A program made the position numbers and the translations under genes. A stretch of 64,000 bases of DNA from Halostella limicola (GTDB lineage Archaea > Halobacteriota > Halobacteria > Halobacteriales > Natronoarchaeaceae), in assembly GCF_003675875.1 (NCBI RefSeq), contig NZ_RCDI01000001.1:682001-746000 (forward strand). The letters run 5' to 3'. Shown here piece after piece: positions 40,396 through 49,030 of this stretch. The notes below the pieces were generated by a model. The model ran no database searches and was not told the origin of the DNA. It saw only the letters and a list, made by a program, of their open reading frames with translations. Numbering within the stretch: the first letter of the stretch is position 1; every line of letters begins with the position of its first letter.

Positions 40396-41991
40396 ATGGA
40401 CGCGAGTGACGCACCGCCCGCCGTTCGACTGGAGGGGATCACCAAGCGGTTCGGCGACGTCGTGGCGAACGACGGGGTCGACTTCGCGCTGGAGAAAGGG
40501 TCCGTCCACGCCCTGCTCGGCGAGAACGGCTCCGGCAAGACGACGCTGATGAGCGTCCTCTACGGCCTGTACGACCAGGACGCGGGGACGATCTACGTCG
40601 ACGGCGAACCGCGGACGTTCGACTCCCCCCGGGACGCGATGGACGCGGGGATCGGGATGATCCATCAGCACTTCCAGCTCGTGGAGCCGATGACCGTCCT
40701 CCAGAACGTCATCCTCGGCCACGAGCCGACCGAGAACGGGCTGGTCGACGAGGCGGCCGCGCGGGAGGACGTCGCGGCGATCAGCTCGCGCTACGACTTC
40801 GACGTCGGCCGATACCTCGACGCGCGCGTCCACGACCTCGACCTCGGGGTCCGACAGCGCGTCGAGATCGTCAAGAGCCTCTACCGCGGGGCGGAGGTCC
40901 TCGTCCTCGACGAACCGACCGCGGTCCTCACGCCGCAGGAGGTAGAGGGGCTGTTCGACGTGATGGAGGAGCTGACGGCGGCCGGCCGCTCGCTCGTCTT
41001 CATCACCCACAAGCTCGACGAGGCGCTGACGGCGGCCGACCGCGTCACCGTGCTCCGGGACGGGGAAGTCGTCGGCACGGTGGACGCCGCGGACACCACC
41101 GAGCGGGAACTGGCGCGGATGATGGTCGGGCGGGAGGTGCTGTTCGACCGCCAACCGCGCGAGACGGCGCCGGGGGACCCCGTGCTCGACGCGGAGGGCC
41201 TCCGCGTCCGGGGCGACCGCGGCGTCGAGCGGGTCCGCGGCGTCGACTGCACCGTCCGCGAGGGCGAGATCCTCGGGATCGCGGGCGTCCAGGGGAACGG
41301 CCAGACCGAGCTCGTCGAGGCGATAACCGGGCTCCGACCCGTCGCTGAGGGCACCGTCCGGCTCCGCGGCGAGGACGTCACCGGCGCGAGCCGACGCCGG
41401 CGCATCGAGGAGGGGATCGCCTACGTCCCCGAGGACCGTCAGGCGGAGGGGCTGGTGCAGGACTACGACCTCGTGCGGAACGCGCTGCTCGGCAACCAGA
41501 CCGTCGAGCCGTACGTGAACCGGCACTTCGTCGACTGGGCGGCCGTCCGCGATCACGCCGAGGACATCGTCCGGGAGTACGACGTGCAGCCCCCGAACCC
41601 CCGCGCGAGGGCCGGATCGCTCTCCGGCGGGAACCAGCAGAAGTTTGTCGTCGGCCGGGAGATAGAGCATGACCCGGACGTGATGATCGCGTCGCACCCG
41701 ACCCGCGGGGTCGACATCGGGTCGATCGAGTTCATCCACGATCGACTGCTGGCGCTCCGCGACGAGGGGCTTGCGATCCTGTTCGTCTCGTCGAAGCTGG
41801 AGGAGATACGGAAGCTCAGCGACAGGGTCGCGGTCATGTACGAGGGCGAGTTCGTCGACACGGTGGACCCCGAGCGGGTGACCGACGAGGAACTCGGCCT
41901 GCTGATGGCGGGCCGCGGGCGCGACGGCGACGAACCGGAGGACGAGGTGGCCGAGCGCGCGACGGACGGGAACAGGGGTGCGTCGCCTTGA
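40396..41991 (+). CDS. ABC importer ATP-binding protein, double ATPase (nucleoside/sugar type)
   Basis: The 531-residue protein contains two ABC domains. The first has Walker A GENGSGKTT, signature LGVRQRVEIVKSL and Walker B VLVLDEPTAVLTP. The second has a degenerate Walker A (GVQGNGQTE), signature LSGGNQQKFVVGREI and the altered Walker B DVMIASHPTRGVD. This asymmetry is typical of the RbsA/NupA type that energises BMP-dependent nucleoside uptake. The stop overlaps the next gene by four bases (TTGA). Confidence 0.92.
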   Translation: MDASDAPPAVRLEGITKRFGDVVANDGVDFALEKGSVHALLGENGSGKTTLMSVLYGLYDQDAGTIYVDGEPRTFDSPRDAMDAGIGMIHQHFQLVEPMTVLQNVILGHEPTENGLVDEAAAREDVAAISSRYDFDVGRYLDARVHDLDLGVRQRVEIVKSLYRGAEVLVLDEPTAVLTPQEVEGLFDVMEELTAAGRSLVFITHKLDEALTAADRVTVLRDGEVVGTVDAADTTERELARMMVGREVLFDRQPRETAPGDPVLDAEGLRVRGDRGVERVRGVDCTVREGEILGIAGVQGNGQTELVEAITGLRPVAEGTVRLRGEDVTGASRRRRIEEGIAYVPEDRQAEGLVQDYDLVRNALLGNQTVEPYVNRHFVDWAAVRDHAEDIVREYDVQPPNPRARAGSLSGGNQQKFVVGREIEHDPDVMIASHPTRGVDIGSIEFIHDRLLALRDEGLAILFVSSKLEEIRKLSDRVAVMYEGEFVDTVDPERVTDEELGLLMAGRGRDGDEPEDEVAERATDGNRGASP

Positions 41992-43121
41992 GCGACGCCG
42001 ACCCCGGCCGGGCCCGCGCCGCCGTCGACCGCGCGGCGGACCGGATGCTTGACGCGTCGGTGCTCCAGCGGGTCGTCGTCGCGACGGCGTCGACGGCGCT
42101 CGCGCTGCTCGTCGGGCTCGCCGTCGTGGCGGCGGCGGGGTACGACCCGCTGTTGTTCCTCGGCAACGTGTTCGAGGGAGCGTTCGGCGACGAGAACGCC
42201 CTCGCGCGGACGTTGAAGTTCGCCACGCTGTTCATCCTCACGGGGGTCGCCGTGGCGGTCGCGTTCCGCGCCGGCGTGTTCAACATCGGCGTGCAGGGGC
42301 AGTTCGTCGTCGGCGGAGTCGTCTGCGTCGTCGCGATCCTCCGGCTCGCCCCGGCGCTGCCGACGGGGACCGCCGGCGGGGTCGCCCTGCTGGTCCTCGG
42401 GACGGTCGCGGCTGCCCTCGCCGGCGGCGCGTACGCGGCGCTCCCCGGCGTACTGAAGGCCTACGCCGGCGCGAACGAGATCATCACCACCATCATGCTG
42501 AACTTCATCGCCGTCGGCGTCGTCGGCTACCTCGTCGAGGGCCCGCTGCGCGGCGAGGGGAACCGAGCCCCCAACACGGAGCGGATCCCGGAGTACGTCG
42601 AGCTCCCGGCGATCGCGTTCGACTCGCCCGACTTCTCGGTCGTCGGCCTCGCCGTCGCGCTCGCGGTCGTCGCGGTCGTCTCCGTCGTCATGACCCGTAC
42701 GCACGTCGGCTACGACATGGTGACGAGCGGCCACCAGGAGCGCGCCGCGACGTACTCGGGCGTCGACGCCGCGCGGACGATCGTCGCGACGATGACCTTC
42801 TCAGGGATGATCGCAGGGATCGCGGGGGCCGTCTTCGCCGTCATGGTCCAGGGGTACTACAGCGACCCGAGCGGCGTCGGGACGTACGGGTTCGACGCCA
42901 TCGCCGTGAGCCTGCTCGCGGCGAACAACCCGCTCGGGGTCGTCCCCGCGGGGCTGCTGTTCGGCGCGCTCGACTCTGCCGGGACGCACATCGGGATCAA
43001 CAGCGACGTCCCGGTCCAGCTCATCGACGGGATTGTCGGCCTCGTCGTCCTGTTCGTCGCGGCGCCGGAGCTGTTCCGAATGGTCGCGCCGCGGGCCGGC
43101 TTCGGGGGTGACGACCGGTGA
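41988..43121 (+). CDS. ABC importer permease 1 (BMP/nucleoside type)
   Basis: The 377-residue membrane protein has about ten helices and the conserved segments FRAGVFNIGVQGQFVVGG and GANEIITTIMLNFIAVG, the latter typical of NupP/YufP-type permeases. It starts with TTG overlapping the upstream stop (TTGA), which looks like translational coupling; the next candidate, ATG at 42048, would remove 20 residues that precede helix 1. It forms a heterodimer with the permease encoded next, overlapping by four bases (GTGA). Confidence 0.88.
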   Translation: MSDADPGRARAAVDRAADRMLDASVLQRVVVATASTALALLVGLAVVAAAGYDPLLFLGNVFEGAFGDENALARTLKFATLFILTGVAVAVAFRAGVFNIGVQGQFVVGGVVCVVAILRLAPALPTGTAGGVALLVLGTVAAALAGGAYAALPGVLKAYAGANEIITTIMLNFIAVGVVGYLVEGPLRGEGNRAPNTERIPEYVELPAIAFDSPDFSVVGLAVALAVVAVVSVVMTRTHVGYDMVTSGHQERAATYSGVDAARTIVATMTFSGMIAGIAGAVFAVMVQGYYSDPSGVGTYGFDAIAVSLLAANNPLGVVPAGLLFGALDSAGTHIGINSDVPVQLIDGIVGLVVLFVAAPELFRMVAPRAGFGGDDR

Positions 43122-44167
43122 GCGTCGCCGACTACGCGGCCGAGAACCGCGTTCGCGTCGGGAGCGCCGCCGCCCTGGTCGTCCTCGTCGCGGCGGCCGC
43201 GGTCGCGCTGGACCTACCAGTCGCAGTCATCGTCACGGTCGGTTTCGTCGAGCGGGCACTCCAGGCGGCGACGCCCATCGCGCTCGCCGCTATCGGCGGG
43301 CTGTACGCCGAGAAGAGCGGGGTGTTCAACATCGGCCTGGAGGGCTTCATGATCTTCGGGGCTGCCAACGCGGCGGCCGTGACGTGGCTCCTCGGCGGCG
43401 GGTCACCCAGCCAGGCGGACCTCTGGCTCGCCATCCTCGCAGCGGTACTCATCAGCGTCGCGTACACGGTCGTCTTCGCCGTGCTGACGATCCGGTACGA
43501 GGCGGACCAGATCGTCGCCGGGCTGGCCGTCTGGTTCATCGGCCTCGGCTTCGGCCCGTTCACGGCGGTCATCCTCTGGGGGAGCAGGAACAGCCCGAGT
43601 ATCGCGAGCGTGAACGACCTGACCGTCCCGGTCCTCTCGGAGGTCCCGGTGGTCGGTCGGATACTCTTCGACGCGTCGCCGCTGGTGCTGCTCACGGCCG
43701 TTCTGGCGGTCGCCGCCTGGGTGGTGCTCTACCGCACCAGGTACGGCTACTGGATACAGGCGGCCGGCGAGAACCCCGAGGCGCTCGACACCGCCGGCGT
43801 GAACGTCGCTCGCGTCCGGTACGCGGCGGTGATCTTCTCGGGCGCGATGGCGGGGCTCGGCGGCGCGGTGCTGCTCGCGCACGCCGGGTCGTTCACCGGC
43901 ACCGGCGACACGATGGTCAACGGCCGAGGGTGGATCGGCATCGTCGCCTACCTGTTCGGCAACTACAACCCGCTCGGCGCGGCCGCCGCGGCGCTCCTGT
44001 TCGGCGGGCTGGACATGCTGCAGATCCAGTTCCAGACCGCCGGCATCGACCTGCCGAACCGGCTCGTCAACCTGTTCCCCTACGTTGCCGTCGTCGTCGT
44101 GCTCACGTTCTGGGGCTCGACGAGGATGCCCGCCGCGGTCGGGGAACCGTACGAGAGCGAGGAGTAG
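43118..44167 (+). CDS. ABC importer permease 2 (BMP/nucleoside type)
   Basis: The 349-residue membrane protein is the partner permease: KSGVFNIGLEGFMIFGAA is the NIGxEG motif shared by branched-chain/sugar/nucleoside-type permeases, and GAVLLAHAGSFTGTGDTM follows the family. The GTG start at 43118 overlaps the stop of permease 1. With the binding protein and double ATPase it completes an importer. The operon ends here. Confidence 0.88.
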   Translation: MSVADYAAENRVRVGSAAALVVLVAAAAVALDLPVAVIVTVGFVERALQAATPIALAAIGGLYAEKSGVFNIGLEGFMIFGAANAAAVTWLLGGGSPSQADLWLAILAAVLISVAYTVVFAVLTIRYEADQIVAGLAVWFIGLGFGPFTAVILWGSRNSPSIASVNDLTVPVLSEVPVVGRILFDASPLVLLTAVLAVAAWVVLYRTRYGYWIQAAGENPEALDTAGVNVARVRYAAVIFSGAMAGLGGAVLLAHAGSFTGTGDTMVNGRGWIGIVAYLFGNYNPLGAAAAALLFGGLDMLQIQFQTAGIDLPNRLVNLFPYVAVVVVLTFWGSTRMPAAVGEPYESEE

Positions 44168-44211
44168 CCGCGGTCGGCCACGCGGCCGCCCGGGCGCTAT
44201 CGTGTCAGTTT

Positions 44212-44224
44212 GAATACTGTATTC
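44212..44224. promoter_or_regulatory. 13-bp palindrome upstream of the nitroreductase gene
   Basis: GAATAC-T-GTATTC is a perfect inverted repeat with a one-base centre. It is followed by TATA-like ACTATAAAC (44231-44239) and GGAATAAATATACG (44290-44303), the latter correctly spaced for the nitroreductase ATG at 44325. It could be an operator for that gene or an element for an upstream promoter. Confidence 0.4.
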
Positions 44225-44324
44225 TCGAACACTATAAACGGATGACGTGACGTGGACATCGGTGTAACGTGGTTGCATTCATTTCACATAGGGAATAAAT
44301 ATACGCGGCGGCTAGAGGGCGACG

Positions 44325-44939
44325 ATGCAAGAAGTCACGAGGCGACGCGAGATCCGCGACGAGGTAACTGGCTACCGCGACCCCGACCACGACGTCGACC
44401 CGCTGTTCGTCAACCGCTGGTCGCCGCGGGCGATGACCGGGGAGCCGCTCGACGAGGCGGAGTACCTCCCGCTGTTCGAGGCCGCCCGGTGGGCCCCGTC
44501 GGCGTTCAACAACCAGCACTGGCGCTTCGTCTACGCCGCCCGTGACGACGAGGAGTGGGACGACTTCCTCGGTCTGCTGAACGACGCGAACCGGGCGTGG
44601 GCCGCTGACGCCGCCGTGCTCGCCGTCATCACGTCGAAGACCACGTTCGACCACAACGGCGAACCGGCCCCCGTGCACTCGTTCGACACCGGCGCGGCCT
44701 GGGAGAACCTGGCGCTCGAAGGCGCCCGCCGCGGCCTCGCCGTCCACGCCATGGCCGGGTTCGACTACGAGCGCGCGGCCGCGGTGCTGGGCGTGCCCGA
44801 GGAGTTCGCGGTCGAGGCCATGGTCGCCGTCGGCGAGCGCGCGCCGCCGGAGACGCTCCCCGAGGAACTCCGGGAGCGCGAGGAGCCGAGCGGGCGCAAG
44901 CCGCTCGACGAGATCGTTCATCGGGGACGTTTCGAGTAG
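44325..44939 (+). CDS. Nitroreductase-family flavoprotein
   Basis: The 204-residue protein starts with the FMN-phosphate loop FVNRWSPRAMTGEPL and continues with FEAARWAPSAFNNQHWRFV, the conserved SxxNxQPW-like flavin motif (here SAFNNQHW). The helical centre DTGAAWENLALEGARRGLAV and the C-terminal AMVAVGERAPPETLP also fit. Family members use NAD(P)H to reduce nitro groups, quinones or flavins. An A/T-rich promoter ends 22 bases upstream of the ATG. Confidence 0.85.
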   Translation: MQEVTRRREIRDEVTGYRDPDHDVDPLFVNRWSPRAMTGEPLDEAEYLPLFEAARWAPSAFNNQHWRFVYAARDDEEWDDFLGLLNDANRAWAADAAVLAVITSKTTFDHNGEPAPVHSFDTGAAWENLALEGARRGLAVHAMAGFDYERAAAVLGVPEEFAVEAMVAVGERAPPETLPEELREREEPSGRKPLDEIVHRGRFE

Positions 44940-44981
44940 ACGCCGGGTCCGCGCGGGCATCGGGAGTGGGTATAACTCCGT

Positions 44982-44998
44982 GTGCCACGAAATGGCAC
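44982..44998. promoter_or_regulatory. Inverted repeat between TATA box and start of the 45001 gene
   Basis: GTGCCA (44982-44987) and TGGCAC (44993-44998) are inverted repeats with a five-base spacer, placed between the TATA box GGTATAAC (44968-44975) and the ATG at 45001. This covers the likely transcription start, where a repressor would block initiation. Confidence 0.35.
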
Positions 44999-45000
44999 GC

Positions 45001-45195
45001 ATGCCCGTTCCCGGCTACGACCCCGAAGACGTCGACGACGCGCTCGAAGCGAACCTCGGTGAGGGAGAGCTAGCGGAGCTCCTGACCGACGAGGAACTGC
45101 GGTCCTACCGGCGCGAGGAGGTGACTCTCGTCGACCTGCTCGACGAGTCGGAGATAGAGCGGGCGTTGGACGACGAGGAGTCGGCCGGCGGCTGA
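45001..45195 (+). CDS. Small acidic protein of unknown function
   Basis: The 64-residue protein is very acidic and probably helical: EDVDDALEANLGEGELAELL then DEELRSYRREEVTLVDLLDE. I recognise no domain. The ATG at 45001 lies about 30 bases after a TATA box, consistent with a leaderless transcript; starts at 44980 and 44992 are possible but less well placed. It is probably transcribed alone. Confidence 0.55.
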   Translation: MPVPGYDPEDVDDALEANLGEGELAELLTDEELRSYRREEVTLVDLLDESEIERALDDEESAGG

Positions 45196-45310
45196 CTGGC
45201 GGCGAGCGGCCACTGACCCGCGCGACCTCCGCGAACGTCGACCGACTGGCCCGGCGGGCGTGACGCGCCGAGCCCAAGGCACTTTCTACCGGCGCGCCGA
45301 CTGATCGGCC

Positions 45311-46372
45311 ATGCGCGCTGTCGTCCTCGAAGAGCACGGCGAACCGCTGTCGGTGCGGGACGTCCCCGATCCGACCGTCGACCCGGACGGCGCCGTCGTC
45401 GAGACGGAGGCCTGCGGGATCTGTCGGAGCGACTGGCACGCCTGGCAGGGTCACGGCGACTGGGTCGACGACCGCGTCCCGACCGGGCAGATACTGGGCC
45501 ACGAGCCGGTGGGCACCGTCGTCGAGGTCGGGGCGGACGTGGAGACGGTCGACGTCGGGGACCGGGTCGTCGTCCCCTTCAACCTCGCCGACGGGACGTG
45601 TCCGGCCTGTCGCCGCGGCCGGACGAACTACTGCGAGGGGGCCACCGCGCTCGGGTTCGGCCCGGACGCGCCGGGCGCGTTCGCCGAGCGCTTCCCGGTC
45701 CCGCGGGCGGACGTCAACGCCGTCCCGCTTCCCGACGGCGTGTCCTCCGTCGCCGCGGCCAGCCTCGGCTGTCGGTTCGTCACCGCGTTCGAGGCGTTAG
45801 ACGCCGTCGCGGACGTCGGCGGCGGGGACCGCACGGTCGTCGTCGGCTGCGGGGGCGTCGGCCTCTCCGCGGTGCAGGTGGCGTCGGCCCTCGGCGCGAC
45901 CGTCGTCGCGGTCGACGTCCGCGACGAACCCCTCGCGATGGCGGCGGAGGTGGGCGCCGCGGAGACGGTGAACGCGGCCGACGCGGCGGACGTGCCGGCG
46001 CGGGTCCGGGACCTCGTCGGCGGCGCCGACGTGTCGATGGACGCGCTCGGCAGCACGGAGACGTGCCGGGCGGCGGTCGGCTCGCTGGCGAGCGGCGGCA
46101 CCCACGTCCAGGTCGGCCTCACGGGGGACGACGACCGCGGCGAGATTCCGCTCCCGATGGACGAGGTGGTCCAGAAGGGGATCGCGGTCCGCGGCTCCCG
46201 CGGGATGCCGCCCGCCCGCTACGACGACCTCTTCCGGCTGATCGCGAGCGGTCGGGTCGACCCCGAGGCGCTGGTGTCGGCCACCGTCGCGCTCTCCGAC
46301 GTCCCCGACCGGCTGGCGGCGATGAGCGAGTTCGACGCGGTCGGCGTCGAGGTTGCGACCGAGTTCGCGTGA
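45311..46372 (+). CDS. Zinc-dependent alcohol dehydrogenase (MDR superfamily)
   Basis: The 353-residue protein has the catalytic zinc ligands C35 (CGICRSDWH) and H64-E65 (GHEPVGTVVEVG), and the NAD(P) loop VVGCGGVGLSAVQ. The structural zinc lobe retains only three cysteines (C97, C100, C108 in CPACRRGRTNYC); the usual first one is replaced, so that site may be altered or empty. The coenzyme-binding segment VVAVDVRDEP ends its second strand in an acidic residue, favouring NAD. The substrate is unknown. Confidence 0.85.
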   Translation: MRAVVLEEHGEPLSVRDVPDPTVDPDGAVVETEACGICRSDWHAWQGHGDWVDDRVPTGQILGHEPVGTVVEVGADVETVDVGDRVVVPFNLADGTCPACRRGRTNYCEGATALGFGPDAPGAFAERFPVPRADVNAVPLPDGVSSVAAASLGCRFVTAFEALDAVADVGGGDRTVVVGCGGVGLSAVQVASALGATVVAVDVRDEPLAMAAEVGAAETVNAADAADVPARVRDLVGGADVSMDALGSTETCRAAVGSLASGGTHVQVGLTGDDDRGEIPLPMDEVVQKGIAVRGSRGMPPARYDDLFRLIASGRVDPEALVSATVALSDVPDRLAAMSEFDAVGVEVATEFA

Positions 46373-46422
46373 GCGAGCGTCCGGCGACGGCTTATTACCC
46401 GTTCGGCCCTAGTGGGAGACGA

Positions 46423-47382
46423 ATGCCATCCGGTTCGAGCGACGGCCGGGACGCGATACTGACTCCGGCGGAGCGCACGCGACTCGCCGATATCCGCGCC
46501 GCGACCGATCTGGCCGACCTGACGCGCCGGTTCGACGCCGACTCGGAGCACGACGCCTACTTCGCGGCGAAGCGGGACTGGTACGACCTCCGGGAGAAGG
46601 AACTGGCCAGCGTCCCCCGGCGCGACGGCCTCCCCGGCGACTGCGTGACCGTCGACGGACACGCCATCTGCGTCCACGGGATCACGCACGCTGACACGCC
46701 GGCCGAGGAGCGGTACCTCCGCGAGCACGTCTCGCGCCTGCTCGACGGGGGCGCAACGGTGTACTGCGAGCAGGGCGTCCGGCGGATGTACTTCGACGAC
46801 GTCCCCGGCGTGTACGCGATGGACGACTACCGGTGGGCGATGAACCGCTGCCGCGACGCCGACGTCGACGCCCCCGCGGAGGGCTTCGCCGTCTCGGAGT
46901 TCGAGGGCCTGCTGGAGGACGTCGACTCGCTCGCCGAGGAGTTCCGGGAGGCGGCCTTCACGCTCATCGAGTCCGGGAGCGACGTCTACGGCGAACGGTT
47001 CGGCGCGGCGCTCGGCGACGTCGCCTCCGGCTTTCTCACCACTCACGAGGACCTCGCGACCGGGGAGGACTTCGAGTCGTTCCGCAAGACGCGGCGGGCG
47101 GCGGAGAACCCCGAACGTCTCGTCGACCTCCAGCGCTACTACGCGAAGCGCTTCCTGCCGCAACCGCTGGAGCGGGAGTGGCTGCGGCGCCACGACCGCC
47201 AGCTCGAGCTCGTGACCCACGCGCGAAACGAGCGCATGGCGGACTACGCGGTGTACCACGCCGAGGGCACCCGGCCCGTCCACCTGATCGTCGGGGCCGC
47301 CCACCAGCCCGGGGTCGTGTACTACCTCGAACGCCACCGCGCCGGCGAGCGGGACCTCGACGGCTTCGAACTGAGCGAGTGA
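46423..47382 (+). CDS. TraB/TIKI-like protein of uncertain function
   Basis: The 319-residue soluble protein has two segments that resemble the conserved G-x2-H motifs of the TraB/PrgY/TIKI group: VHGITHADTPAEERYL in the first third, followed by a Glu-containing strand (VYCEQGVRR), and LIVGAAHQPGVVYYLERHR near the end. The middle is long, helical and charged. Related proteins include metal-dependent proteases and erythromycin-esterase-like enzymes. A TATA-like CTTATTACC lies about 30 bases before the ATG at 46423. The DUF457 gene converges on it with a one-base gap. Confidence 0.45.
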   Translation: MPSGSSDGRDAILTPAERTRLADIRAATDLADLTRRFDADSEHDAYFAAKRDWYDLREKELASVPRRDGLPGDCVTVDGHAICVHGITHADTPAEERYLREHVSRLLDGGATVYCEQGVRRMYFDDVPGVYAMDDYRWAMNRCRDADVDAPAEGFAVSEFEGLLEDVDSLAEEFREAAFTLIESGSDVYGERFGAALGDVASGFLTTHEDLATGEDFESFRKTRRAAENPERLVDLQRYYAKRFLPQPLEREWLRRHDRQLELVTHARNERMADYAVYHAEGTRPVHLIVGAAHQPGVVYYLERHRAGERDLDGFELSE

Positions 47383-47383
47383 G

Positions 47384-47944
47384 TCACCGGTCCGCCTCGC
47401 CCGCTCGCCCGACACCGACCCGGTCGAGCACGAGGCCCGGCCCCGGCGCGCCGTCGCGGAGCCAGACGACCAGCGCCGCCGCCGTGAGGCCGACCTGTGC
47501 GAGGAAGAACGGCGTGGGCTCGATGCCGGCGAAGTGCGCGACGAAGCTCTGGGTGGTGTCGTACTCCACCGGCGGCAGGACCGGCCACGCGAGGAAGGCG
47601 AGATCCGACGGAACGCCGTACAGAAGCGCCGGCAGGGCGTCCGCCGCGAGGTGCGAGGCGTAGCCAAGGCCGAACGCGCCGCCGAGCGTCGGCGCGCCGG
47701 CGCGTCGGGCGAGCCACAGGACGAGCGCGACGACGAGCGCCGCGACGAAGACGGAGTGCGCGAGCGAGCGCCCGTTCGGGAGGACGCCGACGCTCCAGGC
47801 CAGCGGCTTGTCGATCAGGTCGGGGAACTGGGTGCCGAGGGCGATCAGTATCGTCTCCGCGCCGTCGGGCGGGCGCGCTCGCCGCCGACGCGACGTCGCG
47901 GCGAACAGTAGGTACCCGACGGCGAGGTGTCCCCAGGGCCACAT
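47384..47944 (-). CDS. DUF457 membrane-bound metal-dependent hydrolase, paralogue 1
   Basis: The 186-residue protein has about four membrane helices and the family's His/Asp motifs: MWPWGHLAVGYLLF, GTQFPDLIDKPLAW, GRSLAHSVF and GYASHLAADALP. These form a metal site in an integral membrane hydrolase fold (YdjM/YbcI-like). It is closely similar to the protein at 51882, including the start MWP-GHLAVGYL, and more distantly to the gene split by element copy 1. The substrate is unknown. Confidence 0.8.
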   Translation of the reverse strand: MWPWGHLAVGYLLFAATSRRRRARPPDGAETILIALGTQFPDLIDKPLAWSVGVLPNGRSLAHSVFVAALVVALVLWLARRAGAPTLGGAFGLGYASHLAADALPALLYGVPSDLAFLAWPVLPPVEYDTTQSFVAHFAGIEPTPFFLAQVGLTAAALVVWLRDGAPGPGLVLDRVGVGRAGEADR

Positions 47945-48058
47945 GGGGCGGGCTTCGGCAGGGGGACGGAAACCGGCTTCGGCATCGACCGGAGACGGGA
48001 TTCGCGGTGCTCCCGGCGAGGGCGAAAAAGCGAGATCGGATCGGTCCCGGACGCCGCG

Positions 48059-48478
48059 CTATGTGTACCGGTACGGCCGCTCCTCCTCGTCCCCGTCCTC
48101 GTCGTCCAGTTCCTCCAGGTGGATCACGTCCTCGTCGTCGCTCTGCTCGTCGAGGCGCTGGCGGAGCTCCGTCACGTATCGCTTGTGCTCCTCCAGTTGC
48201 TCCCGGAGGTGTTCGGCCTCCAGTTCGAGGCGCTCGTGCTCGCGGACGAAGCTCTTCGGCACCTCGACCTTCGGCGGGAACGACGACGTGTCCTCGTCGC
48301 CCTCGTCGAGTTCGTGCTCGGGTACGACCCGCACCTGACCGTCGTGCGCGACGAGCGTGTCCACGTAGTCCCGGAAGACGGCAGACAGCGAGAGGTCTCG
48401 CTCCTCCGCGATGTCCCGAAGCGTCTCGAACGCGTCCTCGTTGACGCGAAACGAGATGGTCTTGTTCTTGTTCCCCAT
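48059..48478 (-). CDS. Ribbon-helix-helix-type protein with coiled-coil tail
   Basis: The 139-residue protein begins with a basic strand and two helices, MGNKNKTISFRVNEDAFETL then DLSLSAVFRDYVDTLVA, matching the CopG/Arc ribbon-helix-helix DNA-binding fold. The C-terminal part is an acidic coiled coil (about residues 80-115) and an acidic tail. It probably binds DNA as a dimer. The ATG at 48478 starts with the conserved strand; a GTG three codons upstream is possible. Confidence 0.65.
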   Translation of the reverse strand: MGNKNKTISFRVNEDAFETLRDIAEERDLSLSAVFRDYVDTLVAHDGQVRVVPEHELDEGDEDTSSFPPKVEVPKSFVREHERLELEAEHLREQLEEHKRYVTELRQRLDEQSDDEDVIHLEELDDEDGDEEERPYRYT

Positions 48479-48585
48479 CTTGCCCACGAATCGTCCCTAC
48501 AGCCACTTAACCATTTGTCAGACGGAGGCAAGGAGAGTGCCCGTCGAGGGTGCGCGGGGAGGAGAGACGCCACAACGCCGGCGAT

Positions 48586-48858
48586 TCACTCCACGACGCC
48601 GGTCACGAGCACCGTGCGGTCGGCGGTCACGAGGACCTCGACGCCCGCCAGAGTGAACGACACTTCCAGTTCGGCGTCGGAGGCGGGCCCGCCGAGTAAC
48701 CGGTCGAGGGCGTCGACGTCGACGACGTCGAACAGGCGGTCCTCGATCTCGTCCGCGTCGACGCCGCGGCGTTCGGCGACCGCGGAGACGATGCGGTAGC
48801 ACAGTTCGTCGCTGTCGGTCCGGGGGAGCTGCGTCGCGTTCGTTTCGGTGACGGCCAT
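48586..48858 (-). CDS. HalOD1 output-domain protein
   Basis: The 90-residue protein matches the stand-alone HalOD1 domain of Halobacteria: DSDELCYRIVSAVAERRGVD, then a short strand pair (LEVSFTLAGVEVLVTADRTV). These domains are believed to be signal-output modules in haloarchaeal signalling; their mechanism is unknown. The gene diverges from the cytochrome P450 gene, with an inverted-repeat site between them. Confidence 0.75.
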   Translation of the reverse strand: MAVTETNATQLPRTDSDELCYRIVSAVAERRGVDADEIEDRLFDVVDVDALDRLLGGPASDAELEVSFTLAGVEVLVTADRTVLVTGVVE

Positions 48859-48895
48859 ACTCCTCTGGAGTCGACGGGACCCCCTCTTGCTTGCG

Positions 48896-48940
48896 CGAAT
48901 ACAGCCTGTATGTAACCGAACCGATCACTAGCTGTATTCG
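48896..48940. promoter_or_regulatory. Inverted-repeat site between HalOD1 and P450 genes
   Basis: CGAATACAGC (48896-48905) and GCTGTATTCG (48931-48940) are perfect inverted repeats 25 bases apart. The left arm overlaps a second, compact dyad, TACAG-C-CTGTA (48900-48910). The site is 38-82 bases before the HalOD1 start and 91-135 bases before the P450 start, a good position for a shared regulator. Confidence 0.5.
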
Positions 48941-49030
48941 GGCGATCGGCTGACCGTTCCGGCGCCGCCCCCGCCGTCGGCGGCGACACCACGAACAGGT
49001 TCTTCACCGGTTCGCGGCGTAGCGTCGGCC

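Noticed and set aside
45598-46422. N-terminal extension of the TraB-like gene
   Set aside because: It overlaps the alcohol dehydrogenase gene in another frame and is Arg/Gly-rich; a TATA-like box supports the ATG at 46423.
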